From DASRAJ01 sp039920305 (lineage in GTDB: Bacteria; Bacteroidota; Bacteroidia; Chitinophagales; UBA10324), in the NCBI GenBank assembly GCA_039920305.1, contig JBDSEA010000214.1, positions 1 through 6,434 on the forward strand: DNA of 6,434 bases, given 5' to 3'. The translations under genes were made by a program, and so were the position numbers. Of the stretch, positions 1-5,488 are shown one piece after another. The notes beneath the pieces are model-generated. The model was given only the letters and a program-made list of their open reading frames with translations, did not search any database and was not told where the DNA came from. Within the stretch, counting starts at the first letter, position 1. Every line of letters begins with the position of its first letter.

Positions 1-195
1 TTAACCATTATTCAGCTTGATAATTTTTGAGGTATAAATCTTTTTGCCTGTTTTGAGCTGAACGAAGTAAATGCCTGTTGCAAGATCACTTACATCAAGG
101 GTGTTTGAGCCCGAATGCGCATCGAGCTGCAATTGCTTTACGGTGGCTCCAAAAGCATTGGTGATTGTGAGAAAACCATTCTGCTCAAAAGTTGT
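1..195 (-). pseudogene. Detached T9SS type A C-terminal sorting domain of the kelch gene
   Basis: This frame ends at a TAA occupying positions 3-1. It contains the later strands of a T9SS type A sorting domain: EQNGFLTITNAFGATVKQ, then LDVSDLATGIYFVQL, then KIYTSKIIKLNNG at the end. LDVSxLAxGIYFVxL followed by a basic, K-rich strand is the hallmark of the domain that directs proteins through the type IX system to the cell surface. The usual opening strand with its YPNP motif is missing, and an in-frame TGA at 198-196 closes the frame upstream. There is no ATG in it. It overlaps the end of the kelch frame by a few bases in the +1 frame. Together the two pieces look like one secreted protein that has lost the end of its propeller, any linker and the first part of the sorting domain. 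It is most unlikely to be expressed on its own. Confidence 0.8.
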
Positions 196-1471
196 TCATT
201 GAATCTACCCAGGAAACGGGGCCCATTCTGCTTCGAATTTCATTAGAAACATCAGGGATTCCTTTTGTACCATAAACACCTTCACTGTTCCAATAATTGT
301 TGCCGTCAATCCAATACCATTCATTGTGATAGGGATCATATTTCCACAAGTCGTTTGTACTGCCTGCAAAAGCAGGATTTGAAAAGATGGTACGACCTCC
401 AATCATCCAGCAATTTCCCTGTTTGTCAATCCAGCCTGTAGCCTCTACTCTGCTTGACGGGTAACTGTTATTTAAACAATAACTGTTATAGCTGCCTGGG
501 TCCATCGTGGTTTGTTCTCCGCCCATCCATGCCCATTGATTGAGCGAAATATTGTACTTCCAAAAATCCTGGTAAAATCCAAAAATTGGTGATACTCCAT
601 AACCACCGAATAAATAGAGATTGCCTAAAGTATCAGTCCAGTGCATCCTGCTGCACATACGGCCTCCCGGAGTATTAACTGAATCAAAGATTCCTAAAGT
701 GCCATAAACACCCGGAGGATATGAGATGGTATCTCCTGTCATCCATGTCCATTCATTTGTTGCGATGTTATATTTCCACAGGTCATTTAAGTAAAGATCA
801 GCAAAGGTTTGCCGGTACCCTCCAAAGAGCCAAAGATTTCCAAATGGGTCAGTCCAGCATTCACTGTTATCTCTGTATCGTGGTTCATTCGCGGAATCAG
901 GAACTCCTTTCACTCCATAATGCCCTGGTTGCTGAGCCACGTTTGGACCTTTCATCCATGTCCACCACCCGGTAGAGACATCATACTTCCACAGATCATT
1001 TTCCTGCCCTCCCCAGCCCAACCCTCCAAAAAGCCAGAAGTTTCCGTCAAGATCAGTCCAGTAGGCTGAATTTACGCGAAGACCTGGAAAGTTATTTGAA
1101 TCAGGAATGCCTTGAGTTCCATAAATGTTGTCATCGTAATCGAAAAGACCAGTACCACCAATCCACGCCCATTTGTTAGTATCAATATTGTACTTCCACA
1201 TAGCATTCACAGCGAGGGGATAACCAAAGGATTCATCTAAATATTCTCCGCCAAACAGATAAAGATCTTTTCCGGAACTCCAACTGCATGATCCATACAA
1301 CTTCGGGACAATGATAGAATCAGAAAAATGTCCCTTATCATAAAAGGAATGCAGATCCTTATCCGAGTTGCCTGGCAGAGAATCTCCATACATCCAGGTC
1401 CATGTACCTGACTGGCACATTGCGTGCGAAGAGCAAAAAAGGAAATACAAAAACCAAGTATAACGCATCAT
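185..1471 (-). CDS. Secreted kelch-type beta-propeller protein, N-terminal part of a broken T9SS-exported gene
   Basis: The 428-residue reading frame starts MMRYTWFLYFLF, a hydrophobic signal peptide probably cut near residues 19-20 (AMCQ). A kelch-like repeat of about 70 residues follows: W-x-W-(M/I)-x-G, then YGxxGxPDSxN, then WTDxxGNxWLFGG, then NDLWKYNxxTN. The (L/I)FGG core falls at residues 72-75, 147-150, 215-218, 287-290 and 356-359, so five blades are complete and a sixth begins near 385. The frame stops at SMNNF, exactly where WLFGG should follow. A T9SS sorting domain lies immediately downstream in another frame, so this is very probably a truncated gene rather than a natural end. 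Kelch propellers of this type are secreted or surface proteins of Bacteroidota; ligand or activity cannot be told. Either of two adjacent ATGs (1471 or 1468) could start it; no Shine-Dalgarno is visible. If translated as it stands, the product would reach the periplasm but lack the signal for outer membrane passage. Confidence 0.85.
   Translation of the reverse strand: MMRYTWFLYFLFCSSHAMCQSGTWTWMYGDSLPGNSDKDLHSFYDKGHFSDSIIVPKLYGSCSWSSGKDLYLFGGEYLDESFGYPLAVNAMWKYNIDTNKWAWIGGTGLFDYDDNIYGTQGIPDSNNFPGLRVNSAYWTDLDGNFWLFGGLGWGGQENDLWKYDVSTGWWTWMKGPNVAQQPGHYGVKGVPDSANEPRYRDNSECWTDPFGNLWLFGGYRQTFADLYLNDLWKYNIATNEWTWMTGDTISYPPGVYGTLGIFDSVNTPGGRMCSRMHWTDTLGNLYLFGGYGVSPIFGFYQDFWKYNISLNQWAWMGGEQTTMDPGSYNSYCLNNSYPSSRVEATGWIDKQGNCWMIGGRTIFSNPAFAGSTNDLWKYDPYHNEWYWIDGNNYWNSEGVYGTKGIPDVSNEIRSRMGPVSWVDSMNNF
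213..1400 (-). repeat. DNA trace of five and a half kelch blades, period about 205-225 bases
   Basis: The coding strand repeats itself at roughly 205-225 base intervals. On the plus strand a block of the type CATCCATGTCCATTCATT is followed by TATTTCCACAGGTCATT, and then by a block of the type TTTCCAAATGGGTCAGTCCAG. They correspond to the protein motifs WTWM, WKYN/NDLWKY and WTDxxGN. Copies are clearly diverged from one another, so this is an old internal duplication of a propeller blade and not a recent tandem array. Recombination or misassembly between blades is nevertheless possible, which bears on the truncation at the left end. Confidence 0.6.
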
Positions 1472-1586
1472 TACTTTACAAGAATAAATTATTTTGGAAT
1501 AATCACTAATTTAGTTCGAGTTTGATTAATACCTTGATGGTAATATTTCCCAAATACATTTGCTTGATGACGATGAGGCTCCAACT

Positions 1587-1634
1587 CGCGCGCGAATTCC
1601 GTGAAGCAATTTTTTTGCGAAGCGTTCGCGTGCG
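1587..1634. other. CG-rich stem-loop in the spacer
   Basis: The arms CGCGCGCGAA (1587-1596) and TTCGCGTGCG (1625-1634) pair over ten positions with a single G-T wobble, around a 28-base loop. The loop contains a run of seven T, and its right side forms a competing small hairpin (GCGAA-GCG-TTCGC, 1617-1629). The composition is conspicuous in an otherwise AT-rich spacer. It is not a classical terminator for either strand, because no T tract follows the outer stem. It could be an RNA structure at the 3' end of the upstream transcript or a small palindromic repeat; function unknown. Confidence 0.4.
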
Positions 1635-1657
1635 TAAAGTGTTACCACAAAGCAAAC

Positions 1658-1685
1658 AAAAAAAGGCAGAACATCTGCGCTTTTT
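1658..1685 (-). terminator. Terminator-like hairpin, possibly bidirectional
   Basis: Read leftward, the sequence forms GCAGA-TGT-TCTGC (1678-1666), then one C, then seven T (1664-1658). A run of A on the other side (TTTTT at 1681-1685 on the plus strand) allows the stem to extend with A-T pairs after a mismatch. It lies downstream of the DUF3108 gene and of the gene remnant at 1707-1919, where a leftward transcript should end before the kelch gene. The GC stem is only five pairs, so strength is uncertain. The symmetrical A and T runs would also allow rightward action. Confidence 0.4.
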
Positions 1686-1706
1686 CATCTTACATTTTCG
1701 AATCTC

Positions 1707-1919
1707 TTAGACAGCTTCCAAAGTCACAGTCAATTCGCATTCACACCCGTATCAACATCCTTATCTGCATTCACAGGTTTTAATGTTGCAACAGTCATCG
1801 TCACACTGTAACGGTCAGGGTCAATACTATCAAACCGTGCTTCACCATTCTTCTATCAGGCGCTGTCCTCACCCACCGAAATATAAGTTAATGGCTTTCT
1901 GCAAGGTGATAGAACCAGC
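1707..1919 (-). pseudogene. Decayed 3' part of an unrecognised gene
   Basis: No intact frame exists here, but successive pieces read like ordinary protein, each in a shifted frame. They are AGSITLQKAI (1919-1890), then after a +1 shift TYISVGEDSA (1888-1859), then adjacent TGA and TAG stops (1858-1853). In the same frame follow KNGEARFDSIDPDRYSVTMT and about 20 more residues up to VNAN and a TGA at 1732-1730. After another shift comes ELTVTLEAV with a TAA at 1709-1707. The alternating hydrophobic pattern suggests a beta-rich protein. I do not recognise the family. It follows the DUF3108 stop by only some tens of bases, so it may once have been the next gene of that transcript. The alternative is chance coding flavour, or base-calling errors in a real gene; the number of separate lesions in about 200 bases favours decay. 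Confidence 0.45.
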
Positions 1920-1952
1920 GCTATAGAGGTGTATTCTATGAAAACATGTCCG

Positions 1953-2750
1953 CTACCTCGAATCCACTTTTGCCGTCATCGGGTTACGCAATCCCTCATA
2001 CTTGTAAAGCTCGGCGCGAATAAAACCGATGAGGATGGGGGATTCAACCAGCACGGGAATTTTGTTTGCATCATCGGTAACCCATACCGTCATTTTTTCA
2101 CCACCCTTAAAGATAGTCCCTGTTACAAGCAGCGGCTTGAACTTGATGCAATTGAAAGTCCCTTTTTTAGTAGTGATGATCTCCTTGCCGAGGTAGCGTA
2201 TATGAATATTATACACTGAGTCATCAAGGAATAAGTTTACCGGGATGGTGTCATTTGCTTGAAAGGTATTGAAGTCTATGTTGCGGGCGTAATAAATACC
2301 GGAAAGCACATCCTGGATGCAGTTAGGGATTTTAAACTCCCCATGAGTTGAAATTGCTTTGTGCTCATCATGGTTAAAAACAACATTGTTATAGATGTTG
2401 TATCCGCCCTCACTCACATTCCGGACGAATTTCAGAGGCAGCATGGTGAGCGGGTCAATATAACTTTCGTACGTATCATGCACTTTGAAAAACCAGTCAT
2501 AAGATTTATAGGAGAACCCTTCACCTACCACATGATATACTTTGGCTGCACCAAGCAATCCATCCCTGACAGTAAAGCTCGCCTCACCTCCGTTAAGCCA
2601 CAAAGAATTCCAGTTGTATATTATTTTATAGGAGATCTTTTCACCAATGGCAAATGCGGTATTGGAGGTGGTGCATTGCTCCGGAGCCTGTGCTTTTGAA
2701 TCAAACAGACCCAGGCAAACACAGAAAAATATACTTGCAATTTTTTTCAT
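1953..2750 (-). CDS. DUF3108 domain-containing secreted or periplasmic protein
   Basis: The 265-residue protein begins MKKIASIFFCVCLGLF and has a signal peptide ending around residues 20-22 (SKAQAP). The rest matches the Bacteroidota form of DUF3108: GEKISYKIIYNW and WLNGGEASFTV (36-61), YDWFFKVHDTYESYIDP (84-100), LPLKFVRNVSEGGY (104-117), IQDVLSGIYYARNIDF (145-160), then GTIFKGGEKMTVWVTDD (211-227) and IPVLVESPILIG (231-242), ending in GLRNPMTAK. Length and ending are normal for the family. DUF3108 has no established reaction; members are exported and predicted to be beta-rich, with a resemblance to lipoprotein-carrier-like folds that I cannot test here. The start is the ATG at 2750, since the signal peptide follows at once; no Shine-Dalgarno is visible, as usual in this phylum. 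It is transcribed away from ruvC, with a spacer of about 190 bases. No frame damage is seen, in contrast to both sequences downstream of it. Confidence 0.9.
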   Translation of the reverse strand: MKKIASIFFCVCLGLFDSKAQAPEQCTTSNTAFAIGEKISYKIIYNWNSLWLNGGEASFTVRDGLLGAAKVYHVVGEGFSYKSYDWFFKVHDTYESYIDPLTMLPLKFVRNVSEGGYNIYNNVVFNHDEHKAISTHGEFKIPNCIQDVLSGIYYARNIDFNTFQANDTIPVNLFLDDSVYNIHIRYLGKEIITTKKGTFNCIKFKPLLVTGTIFKGGEKMTVWVTDDANKIPVLVESPILIGFIRAELYKYEGLRNPMTAKVDSR

Positions 2751-2828
2751 TCAGTGCTATTCGTCTTTTGCTTAAGTAAAAAACCATACCACAGTTGGCA
2801 ACCCTAACCCGGCTATCCGGTTCACATC

Positions 2829-2849
2829 ATCATAAGCATGCTTAATGAT
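2829..2849. promoter_or_regulatory. Dyad in the divergent DUF3108/ruvC spacer, possible operator
   Basis: A perfect 12-base palindrome, TAAGCATGCTTA (2833-2844), sits inside a longer symmetry: ATCAT on the left pairs with ATGAT on the right, with one extra A. Its place between two divergent starts, about 80 bases upstream of the DUF3108 ATG and about 80 upstream of the ruvC promoter -7 element, fits a regulator binding site, but no regulator is encoded here. A simple cruciform or chance is also possible. Confidence 0.35.
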
Positions 2850-2883
2850 TTAAAGTCACCTGATTTTTTTCCTGTTCACAACA

Positions 2884-2918
2884 TTTGACCATTGGAGCAA
2901 CGATCATATTTACTTTTG
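2884..2918 (+). promoter_or_regulatory. Bacteroidota-type promoter of ruvC
   Basis: TACTTTTG at 2911-2918 is an exact match to the TAnnTTTG -7 element of Bacteroidota. A TTTG at 2884-2887 can serve as the -33 element with a 23-base spacer, at the long end of the accepted range. Transcription would begin near 2924, about 18 bases before the TTG at 2942. This makes that TTG the natural start of ruvC, because the longer start at 2885 would lie upstream of the transcript. Confidence 0.55.
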
Positions 2919-2941
2919 ATTTTAATTCTAAAATTTATTGC

Positions 2942-3496
2942 TTGAAGAAAATTATTCTTGGCATTGACCCGGGCACCAACATTCTTGGTTTTTCTGTTAT
3001 TGAGGTAGGTGTAAACAGGATGTTGCTGCAGGAGGCAGATGTGCTGAGGATGAGAAAAGGGGGAACCCATCATGATAAGCTTAAAGAAATTTTTGATGGT
3101 GTAAAAATGGTGATTCAAAAATTCAGGCCGCATGAAATGGCGATTGAAGCGCCATTTTTTGGTAAGAATGTCCAGTCAATGCTTAAGCTTGGCAGGGCGC
3201 AGGGTGTTGCCATCACGGTTGCACTGGCTGAATCCATTCCTGTTTTTGAGTATTCACCCCGGAAAATAAAGCAGTCAATTACCGGTAACGGAAATTCATC
3301 AAAGGAACAGGTTGCTGCCATGCTTTCGCAATTGCTTCAGTTTGATCATGAATTTCTGCTTCTGGATGCTACAGATGCATTGGGCGTGGCGGTATGCCAT
3401 CATTTTCAGCACCGCAAATTGAGCGGGGAATCAAAGAAGATTGATGGATGGAAAAAATATGTGGCAATGAATCCCTCCCGGGTAAGCAGTAGCTGA
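2942..3496 (+). CDS. ruvC: Crossover junction endodeoxyribonuclease RuvC
   Basis: RuvC is the dimeric Holliday junction resolvase that works with the RuvAB branch migration motor in recombination and repair. From the TTG at 2942 the protein has 184 residues and opens LKKIILGIDPGTN, the canonical RuvC start. The four acidic catalytic positions are all present: D9 (GIDPGT), E69 (MAIEAPFFG), D142 and D145 (LLDATDALGVAVCHH). The conserved block NVQSMLKLGRAQGVA and the DNA-contacting region YSPRKIKQSITGNGNSSKEQV are intact, so it should be active. The same frame is open back to a TTG at 2885, adding 19 residues that do not belong to the family. I prefer 2942 because of homology and the promoter between the two starts. 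There is no ATG start and no Shine-Dalgarno. ruvA and ruvB are not in the window. The gene stands alone, divergent from the DUF3108 gene and convergent with lepB. Confidence 0.93.
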   Translation: MKKIILGIDPGTNILGFSVIEVGVNRMLLQEADVLRMRKGGTHHDKLKEIFDGVKMVIQKFRPHEMAIEAPFFGKNVQSMLKLGRAQGVAITVALAESIPVFEYSPRKIKQSITGNGNSSKEQVAAMLSQLLQFDHEFLLLDATDALGVAVCHHFQHRKLSGESKKIDGWKKYVAMNPSRVSSS

Positions 3497-3542
3497 ATTC
3501 ATGATTTCTATTTTCTACGATCTGTTTTCTTAACCTAAGTCC

Positions 3543-3563
3543 GGAGCTTGCCTTCCATGCTCC
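3543..3563. terminator. Weak hairpin between the convergent ruvC and lepB genes
   Basis: GGAGC (3543-3547) and GCTCC (3559-3563) can pair around an 11-base loop, immediately after the lepB stop codon and 47 bases after ruvC. The position is where both convergent transcripts should end. However, neither strand has a real T tract after the stem, and the stem is only five pairs. This is the only candidate structure in the 68-base gap, so it is recorded with low confidence. Confidence 0.2.
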
Positions 3564-3564
3564 C

Positions 3565-4692
3565 TTAATTAATGCTGTGAAATAACCTGTTCCAGCGGAT
3601 TTTACTTGTAACAGATCCGCCCTTGCTCCAGCTCATCCATATGAACCATGCCTTACCCACCACATGATCTTCCGGCACGAAGCCCCAATAACGCGAGTCC
3701 AGTGAGTTATGGCGGTTGTCACCCATCATCCAGTAATAATTCATTTTAAAAGTATAATGGGTATCTTCTTTTCCATCAAGCATAATTTTTCCCTCCGGGG
3801 TTATATCCAGCGTATGCCCCTCATATTGGGTGATGACGCGATGGTAAAGGGCAAGATTTTCTTTTGACAGGATAATGCTTGCTCCTTTTTCCGGCAGTAC
3901 GATAGGACCGTAATTATCAATATTGAAGGGGAAATGGCGGATATCACCCGGGAAAAGAGTTTCACCAAGCACGGTCCGGTCATTTAATTTTTGAATGTTG
4001 GGTGTAACCGCTGTGATGTTTTTAAATCCTCGTAATTCATCTGCCTGCTCCGGCGTAAGCCAGTAGGCATATTGCCCCGGAACATTGGTAGGGCTGCCAT
4101 CACCGATATCCAGATCACGCAGCGTTTTATCATTCATGGGTGTACCATCAGTATTAACAAAATAATCCAGCTGCTGACCCGGGAAGTCAGTATTTTTTTT
4201 ACCGTTAATGTATATTTCTGCATCCCGGAGCATCAGCGTATCACCCGGAATGGCTATGCAGCGCTTGATATAGTTTTCTTTTTTATCAACAGGGCGTGCA
4301 TCATCATCTCCGGGCCAGTTGAAGACTACAATGTCATTGTTTTTTATTTTCTGAAACCCCGGGAGCCGCTTATAAGGAATGTGAAGCCAGGTGAGATACG
4401 ATTTTCCTCCGATCAGCGGCATTGTGTTATGAGCAAAGGGAAACGAGAGGGGCGTATTCGGGATACGGGCGCCGTAGTGCATCTTACTTACAAACAGGAA
4501 GTCCCCTACCAGCAAGGTTTTTTCCATTGAGGGGGTGGGAATCGTATATGCTTCAATAACAAAGGTTCTGATGATGGTTGCGGCAATCACCGCAAAAATG
4601 AGCGCATCAACCCATTCCCGCGTCTTGGATTTTTTTACCTTATTCTTTTTTGAAGATGATTTTGCAGGTTTCTTTACGGTCTTAGTAGCCAT
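3565..4692 (-). CDS. lepB: Signal peptidase I (LepB), long Bacteroidota form
   Basis: This membrane serine protease removes signal peptides from proteins leaving through Sec or Tat. The 375-residue protein has a lysine-rich cytoplasmic tail (residues 1-26, ten lysines), one membrane anchor (about 27-47) and then the S26 catalytic domain facing the periplasm. Box B is IPTPSMEKTLLVGDFLFVSK with the nucleophile Ser55; box D is ENYIKRCIAIPGD with the general base Lys143. Box E is GDNRHNSLDSRYWGFVPEDH (from Gly324), close to the E. coli version. Between boxes D and E lies an insertion-rich region (about 155-315), which explains why it is longer than the minimal enzyme, as is usual in this phylum. 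The start is the ATG at 4692; the upstream bases are a short tandem repeat and carry no Shine-Dalgarno. It follows dapB in the same direction and is probably cotranscribed. All catalytic residues are present. Confidence 0.96.
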   Translation of the reverse strand: MATKTVKKPAKSSSKKNKVKKSKTREWVDALIFAVIAATIIRTFVIEAYTIPTPSMEKTLLVGDFLFVSKMHYGARIPNTPLSFPFAHNTMPLIGGKSYLTWLHIPYKRLPGFQKIKNNDIVVFNWPGDDDARPVDKKENYIKRCIAIPGDTLMLRDAEIYINGKKNTDFPGQQLDYFVNTDGTPMNDKTLRDLDIGDGSPTNVPGQYAYWLTPEQADELRGFKNITAVTPNIQKLNDRTVLGETLFPGDIRHFPFNIDNYGPIVLPEKGASIILSKENLALYHRVITQYEGHTLDITPEGKIMLDGKEDTHYTFKMNYYWMMGDNRHNSLDSRYWGFVPEDHVVGKAWFIWMSWSKGGSVTSKIRWNRLFHSIN

Positions 4693-4696
4693 GAAA

Positions 4697-4719
4697 TAGT
4701 GAATGGTGAATTAGTGAAT
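4697..4719. repeat. Three-unit imperfect tandem repeat in the dapB-lepB gap
   Basis: On the plus strand the units are TAGTGAAT (4697-4704), GGTGAAT (4705-4711) and TAGTGAAT (4712-4719). They fill half of the short gap between dapB and lepB and end only four bases before the lepB start codon, where a ribosome binding site would normally be. Short runs of this kind (alternating TAGTGAAT and GGTGAAT) could be slippage-prone, so the spacing upstream of lepB could vary between strains. No function is shown. Confidence 0.6.
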
Positions 4720-4739
4720 ATTAAATAGTTAATGATCAG

Positions 4740-5480
4740 TCAATCTGCCTCAGATGATGCCAGAATATCGGTAAAGATTTCATTAAACTCAAAAAATCCT
4801 TTTTTGTTTTGAATCCATTCGGCAGCGAGTATTGCGCCGCGCGCAAATCCTTCACGTGAAAATGCTTCATGTGTTATGGTGATCCTGTCTATTGCTGAGG
4901 TAAACTCTACTTCATGCAGACCAGTCACCGTTCCCTCCCGCCGCGACAAAACTATTAATTCATCGCTTCTTCCGCTTTCCTTATTAACAAGCTGGGTTTT
5001 AGCAGCCGAGTATTTGAGAATATCATTTGCAAGAGTGATGGCTGTGCCGCTTGGTGCATCTTTTTTTTGTACGTGATGAATTTCAGTGATCCTGGGCTCA
5101 TATTCTTTCCGGTACTTCATCATCTGCGCCAGCTTATGGTTCACACCGAAGAAAATATTTACCCCAATGCTGAAATTGCTTGCATAAATGACAGCCCCGT
5201 TTTTTTCTTTGCAGAGCAGTTTTATTTTTTCCAGTTCATCATGCCAGCCGGTAGTGCCAATTATTAACGGAATTCCTGCCTGAAGGCAGGCGGTAAGATG
5301 GTGCATCACAATAGCAGGGGAGGTAAAATCAATGGCTGCATCTGCATTTTTTAAAGAGGTTTGGAAATCATTCCTGATTGAAGAGTTTGTTTTCATACAG
5401 ACCTCATGAATTCCGTCACGTGCAATAACAGATTCAACCATCTTTCCCATTTTTCCATAGCCAAGAATAGCGATCTTCAT
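4740..5480 (-). CDS. dapB: 4-hydroxy-tetrahydrodipicolinate reductase (DapB)
   Basis: DapB reduces the product of DapA with NAD(P)H to tetrahydrodipicolinate, in the cytoplasmic pathway to diaminopimelate (peptidoglycan) and lysine. The frame is open from a TTG at 5483 (numbering here counts it as residue 1), but the ATG at 5480 gives the family start MKIAILGYGKMG and a protein of 246 residues. The N-terminal nucleotide-binding loop is GYGKMG (8-13) and the IIGTTGW strand (74-80) closes that domain. The active site signature is EIHHVQKKDAPSGTA (134-148), with the catalytic His136-His137 pair and Lys140 matching the His159-His160-Lys163 set of E. coli DapB. Length is normal for Bacteroidota, slightly shorter than in E. 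coli. The start lies 8 bases after the stop of the DUF5683 gene, indicating an operon with it and with lepB downstream. Confidence 0.95.
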   Translation of the reverse strand: MKIAILGYGKMGKMVESVIARDGIHEVCMKTNSSIRNDFQTSLKNADAAIDFTSPAIVMHHLTACLQAGIPLIIGTTGWHDELEKIKLLCKEKNGAVIYASNFSIGVNIFFGVNHKLAQMMKYRKEYEPRITEIHHVQKKDAPSGTAITLANDILKYSAAKTQLVNKESGRSDELIVLSRREGTVTGLHEVEFTSAIDRITITHEAFSREGFARGAILAAEWIQNKKGFFEFNEIFTDILASSEAD

Positions 5481-5488
5481 CAATCAGG

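Larger units (their letters stand above)
1472..1952. other. Spacer of about 480 bases without an intact gene
   Basis: This stretch separates the kelch gene from the DUF3108 gene. Besides the gene remnant, the CG-rich stem-loop and the terminator-like hairpin listed separately, I see nothing else that can be supported. Short open frames on both strands (60-62 codons) have no start signals and no protein-like composition. There is no tRNA cloverleaf and no insertion sequence end. A promoter for the kelch gene should lie near 1480-1530 on the minus strand, but only an imperfect element (TATTCTTG, 1487-1480) is visible and it sits too close to the start to be convincing. Confidence 0.5.

Noticed and set aside
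721..1069. Overlapping rightward frames of 84 and 86 codons
   Set aside because: Both are antisense to the kelch repeats and merely mirror their repetitive sequence.
1496..1560. A minus-strand frame ending TRTKLVIIPK and a stop, resembling the last strand of another T9SS sorting domain
   Set aside because: Only about eight residues look right; the upstream residues have neither the GIYF core nor an opening strand, so the likeness is too short to support a second sorting domain.
1522..1710. Rightward open frame of 62 codons
   Set aside because: Composition is not protein-like, there is no promoter or family resemblance, and it overlaps the dyad and the terminator-like hairpin.
1929..2219. 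Rightward open frame of 96 codons
   Set aside because: It lies almost wholly antisense to the conserved C-terminal half of the DUF3108 gene and shows no domain of its own.
2361..2699. Rightward open frame of 112 codons
   Set aside because: Antisense shadow of the DUF3108 gene, which has a signal peptide and conserved motifs in this stretch.
4072..4530. Rightward open frame of 152 codons inside lepB
   Set aside because: Antisense to catalytic boxes of LepB; the translation has no recognisable domain and the length is explained by codon bias of lepB.
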